From an uncultured Bacteroidota bacterium (lineage in GTDB: Bacteria; Bacteroidota; Bacteroidia; Chitinophagales; LD1), in the NCBI GenBank assembly GCA_903861145.1, contig CAIOTH010000118.1, positions 1 to 46,701 of the forward strand: a stretch of 46,701 bases of DNA. The letters are read 5' to 3'. Below, piece by piece: positions 1 through 8,013 of this stretch. Both the position numbers and the translations under genes were made by a program. Each line of letters starts with the position of its first letter. The first letter of the stretch is position 1. Under the pieces are notes generated by a model that searched no databases, was not told the DNA's origin, and was given only the letters and a program-made list of their open reading frames with translations.

Positions 1-540
1 CCTATTGTTGACGAACCAGGCAAAGTATTCAATTACCAAAGCGGCAACACGCAATTACTTGGCATGTGCATTATGAAAGCCACCGGTAAATCAATGGCCG
101 ACCTGGCTTCTGAATGGCTATGGAAGCCATTACAGGCGCAACACGATGCTAAATGGCATACTGATGAAAAAGGAGCCGAGCTTTGCTATTGTTGTTTCAA
201 TACCGATGCGAGAGACTTCGCCCGTTTTGGAAAAATGATGCTTCACAAAGGCAACTGGAATGGAACACAAATTCTCGATTCTTCATTTGTTCAAATGGCA
301 ACCACCGGTGGGTTGGCCCCTTATTACGGCTATTCATTTTGGTTAGACGAATCGCATGGCACAAAAGTATTTGCACAGCGCGGTATTTTGGGTCAATACA
401 TTATTACCATACCCGCTTATAATTTAGTTATTGTGCGCCTTGGCCGTCACTGTCTTCCCAAACAAAACAACGCGCCCGAAGATTTTCACGTAATTATTGA
501 TGAGGTTCTTGGGATGGTAAAAGCTAAACAGCCGTATTAG
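1..540 (+). CDS. Serine hydrolase, beta-lactamase/PBP-like family (C-terminal part)
   Basis: The frame is open from base 1, so this is the last 179 residues of a longer gene whose start and nucleophile motif (SxxK) lie outside the window. The visible part fits the class C beta-lactamase-related serine hydrolases (esterases, D-alanyl peptidases). FNYQSGN near the left edge, followed by QLLG, matches the usual second motif, where the Tyr is the general base. AQRGILGQYI followed by a hydrophobic strand matches the third-motif (HGG/KTG-like) strand, here with Arg-Gly rather than Lys-Thr-Gly, which points to an esterase or peptidase-like member rather than a true beta-lactamase. It converges on the large adhesin gene on the other strand. 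The family call is firm; the substrate is unknown. Confidence 0.8.
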   Translation, partial: PIVDEPGKVFNYQSGNTQLLGMCIMKATGKSMADLASEWLWKPLQAQHDAKWHTDEKGAELCYCCFNTDARDFARFGKMMLHKGNWNGTQILDSSFVQMATTGGLAPYYGYSFWLDESHGTKVFAQRGILGQYIITIPAYNLVIVRLGRHCLPKQNNAPEDFHVIIDEVLGMVKAKQPY

Positions 541-588
541 CATTCCCATTTGCTCAAATTCTCTTACGTCACCTTCCCCCCAAAAAAA

Positions 589-616
589 GGGTGCCCTAGT
601 TCAAACCAAGGCACCC
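589..616 (-). terminator. Intrinsic terminator of the SprB-repeat gene
   Basis: A perfect 7-bp stem (gggtgcc at 589-595, ggcaccc at 610-616) has a 14-nt loop. Read on the minus strand, the hairpin is followed at once by seven T residues (complement of the A-run at 582-588), so it fits termination of the minus-strand gene ending at 641. On the plus strand no T-run follows, so it is probably one-directional. Confidence 0.75.
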
Positions 617-640
617 GTTGAAGTTAATTGCTTCTTGTGT

Positions 641-3600
641 TTACCTGTTTATCACAAATTTCTTTATAGCTCTTTTCGAACCTTGCCTTAATTCAATAAA
701 GTAAACTCCGTCAGAGAAATTGCCGAGGTCTATCGTTGTTGAAGAGGTAATGTTTCTGGTGACTAACGCCTGCCCTAACACATCCTCCAATATTAAGGTT
801 GTTTCTTTGTCAAGACTGTTTGCATCTACCGTTACTTCTGTTTTTGCAGGGTTTGGATAAATGGTAAACGATATGTCGCTACTTACGTTGGCAATACCCA
901 CGGTAGCATTAACAACGGCAGTTGCAGTTGCTTGGCAACCATTATGGTCGGTAATAGTAACGGTGTAAGTTCCTGCAGCAAGGCCGTTAATCGTATTGCC
1001 GTTAAGGCCGTTGCTCCACGCTACAACATAAGGAGCGCTGCCACCACCCACATTGTTTACACTCGCACTTCCGTCCGATTGGCCGTTAATTGCACCGGTG
1101 GTACTGGTTGTAACGGTAATCGCCGTTGGTTGCGAAATATTTGTTGTATTAGTAGTTGTGCAATTGTGCACATCTGTAATTGTAACGGTATAGCTACCCG
1201 CAGCAAGGCCTGTAAGGGTAGCGCTGGTAGCGTTGTTTGCCCATAAGTACGTATATGGACCTGTTCCACCAGCCGGCATAATTTGTATACTTCCATCACT
1301 GCTACCATAACATGAATCACTTTCGGTAGTAGCACTTGCGGTAACCGGAACCGGGTTGGTAATATTGAACGTTGCTGAAGAAGTACAGCTATTCGCATCG
1401 GTTAAAGTAACCGAGTATCCTCCGGCGGCAAGGCTACTAATACCTATGCTTGTTGAACTGTTTGACCAGACATAACCATAACCCGGCGTGCCACCGGTAG
1501 CACTAACGCTGGCAGAACCGTCATTCATACCAAAGCATGTTGGCTGCACTGCAGCTACGAATATGGTAATAGACGATGGCTGACTCACTATAGCCGAATC
1601 AATTGTTTGGCAACTATGGGCATCGGTAACAGTTACGTAGTAAGTGCCCGCAGTAAGCCCCGTAATGGATGTATTAGTGTTTCCGATGTTCCAGGCATAT
1701 TGATAAGGAGATGTTCCGCTGGTTACGTTTACCGAAGCGCTTCCGTTGTTGGCATTAAAGCAGTTTACACTGGTTGCCGAAGTGGTTAAATTAAGCGCCG
1801 TGCCTGTAACAACTGCTACGGATGCCGTGCCTGAGCATCCACCATTATCAGTTGCAGTAACACGATATGTATTGGGACTAACTCCGCTAATTGCAGCAGT
1901 AGTTGCACCATTGCTCCATGAATAAGTGAAAGGAGCTGTACCCCCGTTAATAACCGCACTTGCCCCGCCGGTTGCCCCACCTGTACAGTTGGTTGAACTT
2001 GGTGTGGCGCTAACATTCAGCAGCCCTGTGCTTGTAATTGTTGTTGAAGCTGTGGCAGTGCATGCGTGGTTATCTGTCACCGTTATATGGTAAGTATTAG
2101 CCGCCAGGTTTGAAATAGTGGCTGTGGTCAAAGAGTTACTCCATGAGTAAGTATAATTTGCTGTTCCACCTGTTGCACTTGCTGTTGCACTTCCGTTAGG
2201 CGATCCGCAGCCGGTATTAACTTCTGTTACTGATACATTAATGGCCGTAGGCTGGGTAACAATATTGCTTGCTGTGCCTGAACACCCACCTGCATCTGAA
2301 ACCGTAACGGTATAAGTGGCCGCTGCAACATTTGAAATTGTTGCCGTGGTTCCTCCGTTGCTCCAATGATAAGTAATGGTACCTGTGCCACCGTTTTCAG
2401 TAACGGTTGCACTACCGGTTGCTGAGCCATAGCAGGTAGCGCTAACCTCGCTGGTTCCTAATGCAAGGCTACCCGAGCTTATAATAGTAGTTGTTGCTGT
2501 ACCGCTGCAGCTATGTGCATCAGTTACTGTCAGCCTATAAGTTGCAGCAGCTAAACCTGAAGGGTTAGATACTGTAGCTCCATTACTCCATGAATAAGTA
2601 TAAGTTGATGTGCCTCCCGATGCTGATGCAATTGCACTGCCCGAACTTGAGCCGCACGATGCATTAGTTGGAGTTACTGAAATATTAAGCGCATTAGGCT
2701 GCGAAATAGTTTCGCTTGCAGTACCTGAACAACCACCAGCGTCATGAACAGTAACAGTGTATGTGCCAATAGCAACACCGGTTAGGGTAGCAGTGGTTTG
2801 TCCATTGCTCCAGCTATATGTGTACGCTGGAGTTCCGCCAGTTGGTGTTATGGTCGCTGAACCATTGTTTCCGCCAAAGCAAGCCACATTGGTTGGTGTT
2901 CCTGCGGTTGCGGTAATTCCGGTCGTAACTGTTGCAGTGACTGCCACCGGCTGCGAGTTGCAATCGTTCTCTTTCACTATCCAATCATAAAACCAGTAGT
3001 AGTAAGTAGGCACTGTGCCTGCATTGTTACCGGTTATACTTACTATACCATCGGCATCGGTGTAAGGATATACAGCGCCGGTATTGTTTCTATATAAAAC
3101 AGCGGTACCGCTATAAGTAATAAGGTATCCGGTACCAATTGCAAGTGGAATGTTAACCGTTACACGTTGGCCACCGGCAACAACATTCACTGATGCAGAA
3201 CCCACGGTGGTTCCACCCGAATTGGCTACTGTAACTGTAAGGCTACCCGCAGCCTGCGAATAAACGTATACGCTTTGCAATACGCCTGCTTTCATTACGT
3301 CAAAATTTAAGCCATAAGCTGTTGTAAGGTAACCGCCACTTCCAAGTACGGTATTGGTAGTTGGCCCTACGTGATAGCCGGGTGCAATAATGCTATCTGC
3401 CACATAGTAAGTAGTAGTATGGGTAAGCACTGGTGTTACATATGGGTTACTGGTTGATAGCTGCGTTCCGGTTGAATCGTACCACTTAACGGGATTAGGT
3501 GTTGTAGCCGAAAGCGAGAATGAACCCGAACCGCAATGCGAAGCGCCCACAACTGCCGGGCCTGCTGGCTTGCTAATAGTAATATAATTGGCTTGAGTTG

Positions 3601-5482
3601 CAGTATTGTTACCATAAGGGTTAGTAGCCTTTAAGCTTACTGTGTAAGTGCCGTTAAACAGGTAATTATGCGTCGGGTTTTGCAGTGTTGATGTACTTCC
3701 ATCACCAAAAGTCCATAGCCACGAGGTTGGTGTATTTGTGGTCAAATCAGTAAACTGAATGGCGCCCGTGCAGCTTGTAGTAACATTAGCCGAAAAATTA
3801 GCAACCGGGGGAGTGGTAATAGGTGCCGATGCCCCTACGTGCGCAATTTGCGTGGCCCATAGGTTACCGCTGTTTGCCCATTCGCCGGCAGCCCAAAATG
3901 AATTATCATTAGGGTCAACAGCTACACTGGTGTAATCACCCCATCTAAAGTCGCCGCCAAAGCCACTGGGTGCAAAACTTGCAATACCTGCTTTATAATC
4001 GTACAGATTTTCCATGGTATTAATGGCATCTGCCGATGCATGGAAAGAATATACCGCACTGGCGTATTGCGATGTAGACGAGACCGAATAACCCAGTAAG
4101 GCATCTCCTGCGGCGTTGGCATAAATACAAGGATAATAATACCAGCTAGGTGTCGTTGCATCCGAAACACGGCCGAATTGTTGCAAGGTCAATGTTGCCG
4201 GATTAAGTTGCCACCAGTCTACTCCGCTATAAGTAGCAGTACCGGTTGCTGGTAACCAAACTGTATGCGCAAACCACATCGATCCATTAATAAATTCAGA
4301 AGAGTAAATACGGGTATCGTCATTATCTATCAGGTTAGTGCCCCCGCCTTTTTGAACAGCTTGTACCGAGTTTTCGTTCCAAGGGCTTGAATTACCCATT
4401 TGGCTTCCGGTGTTGTATGTAGGGGCGGTAAGCGTACCGGTAATGCTTCCAATTTGTACTAAACCGCTGGCTCCGTTCGCGTCCTGAACTAACCATTCTG
4501 TAAGTGTGGTTGTATCCATTGTTTGAACCGCGCTTAAACAAAAACTGTTAGCATCGCTGTAGTGGGTTATTGTTCCCTGTGTGCCGCTATATAAACTTGC
4601 ACGGCTCATAATATATATTTCGGTAATAACGCCCGTGTTTTGAAACAGGTTAGCGGTTAAAACCACCCAATTCTGGTTATAACCCATTTCCGGAAAATCA
4701 AGTAGGGTAGAAGAGGCAATACCGTCATCAACGGTATATACATACCATGCTCCGGTAGGGTCGCTGCCTTTCGAAATAGCCAGGAATAGTCCGCCATGTC
4801 CGCCTGATGTATTTCCATCTATTACAACTAAAAATCTGGCGTGCACAGCATCATAAAGAATATGCGGGTCGAAATATCCATTTCCATTCGTCGCACTAAA
4901 AAACGTAGTAATGTCAACATTGCTCACCAATGCGCCGGTTGTTTTATTGTAAATACCGAAGGCCTGGTTGGTAGTTTCCATTACATAGTTAATACCAGCC
5001 GCAGCAGTAATATCGGGTGGAATTTCAGAGCCATCGCCCATTACCCCGTTAAAGGAAAGAAGTGGCGCAGGCGAATTGGCCGCCTTTTCATTGCCACCGG
5101 CACCCCTTGTGCCGCTACCTGAAGCTTTAGGGACCGGACAAATTTTGGCATTAGGGCTTACGCGTTGCGGTATAAATTTGTATCCGTTTTCACCAGCCTC
5201 ATCTTCAACAAGACGCTTGGTAAAATCGGTTTTAGGATGGGCCAAATCCCAATTAGCGCGCTCGGTAAAATCTACAATTATCGGGGCTGGCAAAGTGGTA
5301 ACATCCTTTACTACAGGCTGTCTTCTTTGCGGTCCAGTCTTCCGTGCTGGCCGGGTTTCTTTCTCATGTTCTCTAATCTGTTCTCTTTCTTCTGCGCTCA
5401 ATTGGGCAAAAAGAGGGGCTGTTGTTAAAGTTGCAGCCGTAAATAAAAAAGCGGCCTGCAAACTGCGGTAAAAAATGCTCAT
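641..5482 (-). CDS. Large secreted adhesin-like protein: PKD, nine SprB repeats, T9SS sorting domain
   Basis: This is probably a cell-surface or released adhesin exported by the type IX secretion system. The start chosen is the ATG at 5482 (1613 residues), because a signal peptide ending in APLFAQ begins there; the frame could extend to 5551 but that adds a non-signal tail. In order: signal peptide (about 1-27), a basic/Glu-rich linker, a region of about 440 residues opening with PPDITAAAG that resembles the propeller-like N-terminal part of other Bacteroidota secreted proteins, a PKD domain (WTFGDGS, about 550-630), an Ig-like stretch (KWYDSTG), a beta-rich domain, nine SprB-type repeats of about 75 residues (about 850-1525), and a C-terminal type A sorting domain (YPNPAKTEV, ending KKFVINR). 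SprB repeats are known from the Flavobacterium gliding adhesin; a role in gliding here is inference. Confidence 0.88.
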   Translation of the reverse strand: MSIFYRSLQAAFLFTAATLTTAPLFAQLSAEEREQIREHEKETRPARKTGPQRRQPVVKDVTTLPAPIIVDFTERANWDLAHPKTDFTKRLVEDEAGENGYKFIPQRVSPNAKICPVPKASGSGTRGAGGNEKAANSPAPLLSFNGVMGDGSEIPPDITAAAGINYVMETTNQAFGIYNKTTGALVSNVDITTFFSATNGNGYFDPHILYDAVHARFLVVIDGNTSGGHGGLFLAISKGSDPTGAWYVYTVDDGIASSTLLDFPEMGYNQNWVVLTANLFQNTGVITEIYIMSRASLYSGTQGTITHYSDANSFCLSAVQTMDTTTLTEWLVQDANGASGLVQIGSITGTLTAPTYNTGSQMGNSSPWNENSVQAVQKGGGTNLIDNDDTRIYSSEFINGSMWFAHTVWLPATGTATYSGVDWWQLNPATLTLQQFGRVSDATTPSWYYYPCIYANAAGDALLGYSVSSTSQYASAVYSFHASADAINTMENLYDYKAGIASFAPSGFGGDFRWGDYTSVAVDPNDNSFWAAGEWANSGNLWATQIAHVGASAPITTPPVANFSANVTTSCTGAIQFTDLTTNTPTSWLWTFGDGSTSTLQNPTHNYLFNGTYTVSLKATNPYGNNTATQANYITISKPAGPAVVGASHCGSGSFSLSATTPNPVKWYDSTGTQLSTSNPYVTPVLTHTTTYYVADSIIAPGYHVGPTTNTVLGSGGYLTTAYGLNFDVMKAGVLQSVYVYSQAAGSLTVTVANSGGTTVGSASVNVVAGGQRVTVNIPLAIGTGYLITYSGTAVLYRNNTGAVYPYTDADGIVSITGNNAGTVPTYYYWFYDWIVKENDCNSQPVAVTATVTTGITATAGTPTNVACFGGNNGSATITPTGGTPAYTYSWSNGQTTATLTGVAIGTYTVTVHDAGGCSGTASETISQPNALNISVTPTNASCGSSSGSAIASASGGTSTYTYSWSNGATVSNPSGLAAATYRLTVTDAHSCSGTATTTIISSGSLALGTSEVSATCYGSATGSATVTENGGTGTITYHWSNGGTTATISNVAAATYTVTVSDAGGCSGTASNIVTQPTAINVSVTEVNTGCGSPNGSATASATGGTANYTYSWSNSLTTATISNLAANTYHITVTDNHACTATASTTITSTGLLNVSATPSSTNCTGGATGGASAVINGGTAPFTYSWSNGATTAAISGVSPNTYRVTATDNGGCSGTASVAVVTGTALNLTTSATSVNCFNANNGSASVNVTSGTSPYQYAWNIGNTNTSITGLTAGTYYVTVTDAHSCQTIDSAIVSQPSSITIFVAAVQPTCFGMNDGSASVSATGGTPGYGYVWSNSSTSIGISSLAAGGYSVTLTDANSCTSSATFNITNPVPVTASATTESDSCYGSSDGSIQIMPAGGTGPYTYLWANNATSATLTGLAAGSYTVTITDVHNCTTTNTTNISQPTAITVTTSTTGAINGQSDGSASVNNVGGGSAPYVVAWSNGLNGNTINGLAAGTYTVTITDHNGCQATATAVVNATVGIANVSSDISFTIYPNPAKTEVTVDANSLDKETTLILEDVLGQALVTRNITSSTTIDLGNFSDGVYFIELRQGSKRAIKKFVINR
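905..2925 (-). repeat. Nine tandem SprB-type repeats (coding)
   Basis: Nine units of about 225 bp encode beta-rich repeats. Typical features are a Cys at the unit start (CFGG, CGSS, CYGS, CGSP, CTGG, CFNA, CFGM, CYGS), then GGT.PYTYSWSN, a GLAAGTYTVTVTD-like strand and a second Cys in DAGGCSG or DAHSC. The first eight units carry both cysteines; the ninth has INGQ where the first Cys should be. Boundaries are approximate. Confidence 0.85.
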
Positions 5483-5696
5483 GTTTTGGCTTATTTTGAA
5501 CGATAAATTTACTAAAAAATTCGGGCGTTCCGTTGTTTTGGCTCTAGGCACACTAAACGGTCAATATCAATCAATAAGACAGGCTATCTGTTTAACATAT
5601 TATCTACCACAAGTCTTTGCGGTATCCCTCATGAAGTTAGCCAAGTTGGTGTATATTCATTCGCAATTATGAACTCCGGAAAATGATAACCCTGTT

Positions 5697-7229
5697 ATGA
5701 TGAAATCTCTCTGCTTAATCTTTATTTTCTTTTGTTGCTCATTTTTTGCGGTGGCTCAAAACAACGTTGGTATAGGCACCCCGGCACCCGATGCTAGTTC
5801 ATTACTTGAACTCAAGTCGACCAGCACAGGCTTTTTAGTGCCCCGGTTAACTAGTGCTCAGCGCACCTCCATTATAACACCTGCTAATGCATTATTAGTA
5901 TTCGATGTTGACACCGGCTGTTTTTTCTACTACACCTCCGCTCAATGGATTTCATTATGTAAGCTTTCGGGACCAATAGGAGCAACCGGCCCATCGGGAC
6001 TTTCGGGTTTGCAGGGCGCGACGGGCTTAGACGGTGCCACTGGCATAGCAGGATCTACAGGTATTAATGGAGTAACCGGCCCAAGCGGTAACGACGGTGC
6101 TACCGGCGCTATGGGTGGGGCAGGAACCAATGGTCTGCAAGGAGTAACGGGCCCAACCGGCCCATTGGGAGTCGCAGGAGGCGATTTAAGTGGTAACTAT
6201 CCAAACCCAACCGTGGTAGCCTTGCAAGGCAATGCAGTAAGCAACACGGCACCGGTACTAAATAACATTTTGTTTTGGAATGGAACCTCATGGACCCCCG
6301 GCGATGGTAACGGGTTATTTTGGAAATTAACCGGCAATTCGGGCACTATACCAGGAACCAATTTTGCCGGAACTACCGATGCAACCGATTTTGTTTTTAA
6401 AACAAATAGTACCGAAGCCATGCGCATAAATGCAGCCGGCAAAGTAAGGATTGGAATTGCCAACTATGCCAATCAATGCGGCGGAACAAATGCAGCCGAA
6501 GATGGTAACGTTAAATTTGCAGTGGTTAGCGGCTTTTCCTCGTTTGGCGGGTACAATAACGATCCAGCCGTTAATGCAGCAGCCCCAACCACCACCTGGG
6601 TAGCCGGTGTAGGTGCCCTGGCCTTAGGAATGAACCGTAATTCGGGAACAAGTAATGTCGACTTTTGGAATAATACCGACCCCAACCAGGCGGCAGCTGC
6701 CGGTGCAACTAACAGGGGCTTTAATTTCCGCAATTTTCAAACTACGGGCGGCAACTGTCTCGAAAACCTGGTTATGACTTTGAGTGGCCAGGGCGACCTT
6801 ACCTTAAACCGGTACTCAGGTACCGGCGGAACAGCAAATGCGTATGCATTCAATACAATCTCGGATGAACGGGTGAAACAACATATTCAAAAAATGGAAG
6901 GACCTATCCTGGAAAAAGTGATGAAACTTAATCCCGTAACTTACAATTACTCGGCGGTCAATTACGAACCATCGCAAAAGTTGGAGATTAAAACCGAGGC
7001 TTATCCTGAGCTGCAATCTGGTTTTTTAGCACAGGAAGTTTACAGGCTATTTCCGGAGGCAGTTCGCAAACCCAAGGACGAAACCAAAGATTTATGGGCT
7101 ATAGATTACTCCAAACTAACGGTAGCACTTACCAAAGCCATGCAGGAACAACAGTTGATGATTTTAGATCAAAAAGCTGAAATTGAAAACCTAAAGGCTG
7201 AAATGGCAAAATTAAAACAGGGCAAGTAA
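5697..7229 (+). CDS. Collagen-like surface protein with C-terminal S74 endosialidase chaperone
   Basis: A secreted fibrous protein of 510 residues. A signal peptide (1-21, ending AVAQ) is followed by a small domain starting NNVGIGTPAPDASS that is shared with the product at 19581. A Gly-X-Y tract rich in Gly-X-Thr follows (residues 92-162), then a section (GDLSGNYPNPTV, TDATDFVFKTN) found in Bacteroidota fibre-like proteins and phage tail-fibre-like sequences. The C-terminus is a chaperone-of-endosialidase (peptidase S74) domain from ISDERVKQ, with FLAQEVY and a heptad-rich coiled coil at the end. In phage tailspikes this domain trimerises the fibre and cuts itself off between Ser and Asp; the matching pair is S389-D390. 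Two adjacent ATGs (5697, 5700) are possible starts. No T9SS domain is seen, so Sec export is likely. The binding target is unknown. Confidence 0.83.
   Translation: MMKSLCLIFIFFCCSFFAVAQNNVGIGTPAPDASSLLELKSTSTGFLVPRLTSAQRTSIITPANALLVFDVDTGCFFYYTSAQWISLCKLSGPIGATGPSGLSGLQGATGLDGATGIAGSTGINGVTGPSGNDGATGAMGGAGTNGLQGVTGPTGPLGVAGGDLSGNYPNPTVVALQGNAVSNTAPVLNNILFWNGTSWTPGDGNGLFWKLTGNSGTIPGTNFAGTTDATDFVFKTNSTEAMRINAAGKVRIGIANYANQCGGTNAAEDGNVKFAVVSGFSSFGGYNNDPAVNAAAPTTTWVAGVGALALGMNRNSGTSNVDFWNNTDPNQAAAAGATNRGFNFRNFQTTGGNCLENLVMTLSGQGDLTLNRYSGTGGTANAYAFNTISDERVKQHIQKMEGPILEKVMKLNPVTYNYSAVNYEPSQKLEIKTEAYPELQSGFLAQEVYRLFPEAVRKPKDETKDLWAIDYSKLTVALTKAMQEQQLMILDQKAEIENLKAEMAKLKQGK
5970..6182 (+). repeat. 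Collagen-like Gly-X-Y coding tract (about 23 triplets)
   Basis: A 9-bp periodic region codes for Gly-X-Y triplets, many of them GAT, GPT and GVT, with Thr often in the Y position. A few triplets are imperfect. Such tracts form triple helices, consistent with a trimeric fibre built with the C-terminal S74 chaperone. Confidence 0.8.
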
Positions 7230-7241
7230 TAGCCATATGCT

Positions 7242-7499
7242 CTATGGAAATTTAAAATAAACGAAGAGGCGCCCGAAATTTTTGCTATCGTTTTCAATTC
7301 GGTGATATAAAGGTTTAATATGGGGCAGTTGAAGAAATCGCTCTACTTTTTTGCGCAATTGCCCGCTTCCTTTGCCGGGTATTATTTCTACTTCCCGAAT
7401 TTTATTTTCTATCGCTTCTTCAAAGGCCTCCTCTAGTGCTTTATCAATAGCCTTGCTATTGTTATAAATGTCGTGCAGGTCAAGTTTAATGCGCCCCAT
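7242..7499 (-). CDS. Stand-alone Smr domain protein
   Basis: An 85-residue protein consisting of one Smr (small MutS-related) domain. LDLHD near the start matches the LDLH motif, and IIPGKGSGQLRKKV matches the HGKGxGxLR motif, with Pro in place of the usual His. Smr domains are nucleic-acid nicking or RNA-cleaving modules, found alone or at the end of MutS2. It lies 25 bases after the gene ending at 7525 and probably closes the three-gene minus-strand operon that begins with the C10 protease. There is no clear functional link to the protease; it may simply be co-transcribed. It converges on the collagen-like gene with a 12-base gap. Confidence 0.78.
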   Translation of the reverse strand: MGRIKLDLHDIYNNSKAIDKALEEAFEEAIENKIREVEIIPGKGSGQLRKKVERFLQLPHIKPLYHRIENDSKNFGRLFVYFKFP

Positions 7500-7524
7500 A
7501 GCTGAGTTTTGAGGAGTTGAATAA

Positions 7525-8013
7525 TTACTTTAACTCCTTATATTTTTTCAGCTCGTGCTTTTCAATAATCTGGTTTATTTCAGCAACGGGGTCTTTAAAG
7601 TTATACCGGTTACCCATATCATAAATTTTGCAGAACGGGTTTTTATCCAGTAGCATCGCGTATAACTCATCTGCGGTTGGTGTACTAGGTAGCTTGGCGT
7701 ACTCTTCGTACGTCAGTTTTATGAAGGCGCTTTTGGGGCCAACACCGCGGTTATCAAGCCAATAACCTTTAACAAGTGCTATGGGGTACGCAAGTTTCCC
7801 CTCAAAGTAAACGTCCTTAATATCGGGATAGCTAACTACTTTGCTTTTATCATCCGATAAAGTAACCGGAACATATTTTGAGTAGTCTTTTTTGGTTTTG
7901 TAAATAACCACTTTTGCAGAGGCTACGGGTGCTGTACGGAAAGAGCTTATGCAAAAAGCGATGGTGGTAATTACCACCATCGCTGATATTGACGAAATAC
8001 GCTTTTTTATCAT
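7525..8013 (-). CDS. Small exported protein of unknown function, downstream of C10 protease
   Basis: A 162-residue protein not recognised as any named family. The N-terminus (MIKKRISS followed by a hydrophobic stretch up to about residue 25 and a small-residue region ending ASA) looks like a signal peptide or membrane anchor. The rest is soluble, rich in Lys and Tyr, with no evident catalytic motif; it ends in a Lys-rich helix. Its ATG overlaps the stop codon of the protease gene (shared ATGA, 8010-8013), so the two are translationally coupled. In Bacteroides fragilis some C10 protease genes have inhibitor genes next to them, so an inhibitor or partner role is possible, but nothing in the sequence proves it. 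Confidence 0.7.
   Translation of the reverse strand: MIKKRISSISAMVVITTIAFCISSFRTAPVASAKVVIYKTKKDYSKYVPVTLSDDKSKVVSYPDIKDVYFEGKLAYPIALVKGYWLDNRGVGPKSAFIKLTYEEYAKLPSTPTADELYAMLLDKNPFCKIYDMGNRYNFKDPVAEINQIIEKHELKKYKELK

Noticed and set aside
905-2925. Regularly spaced repeats considered as a CRISPR array
   Set aside because: Units are about 225 bp, imperfect and in frame; they encode SprB repeats.
5076-5471. Plus-strand frame of 131 codons opposite the adhesin N-terminus
   Set aside because: Shadow of the minus-strand coding sequence, with no signal, domain or promoter.
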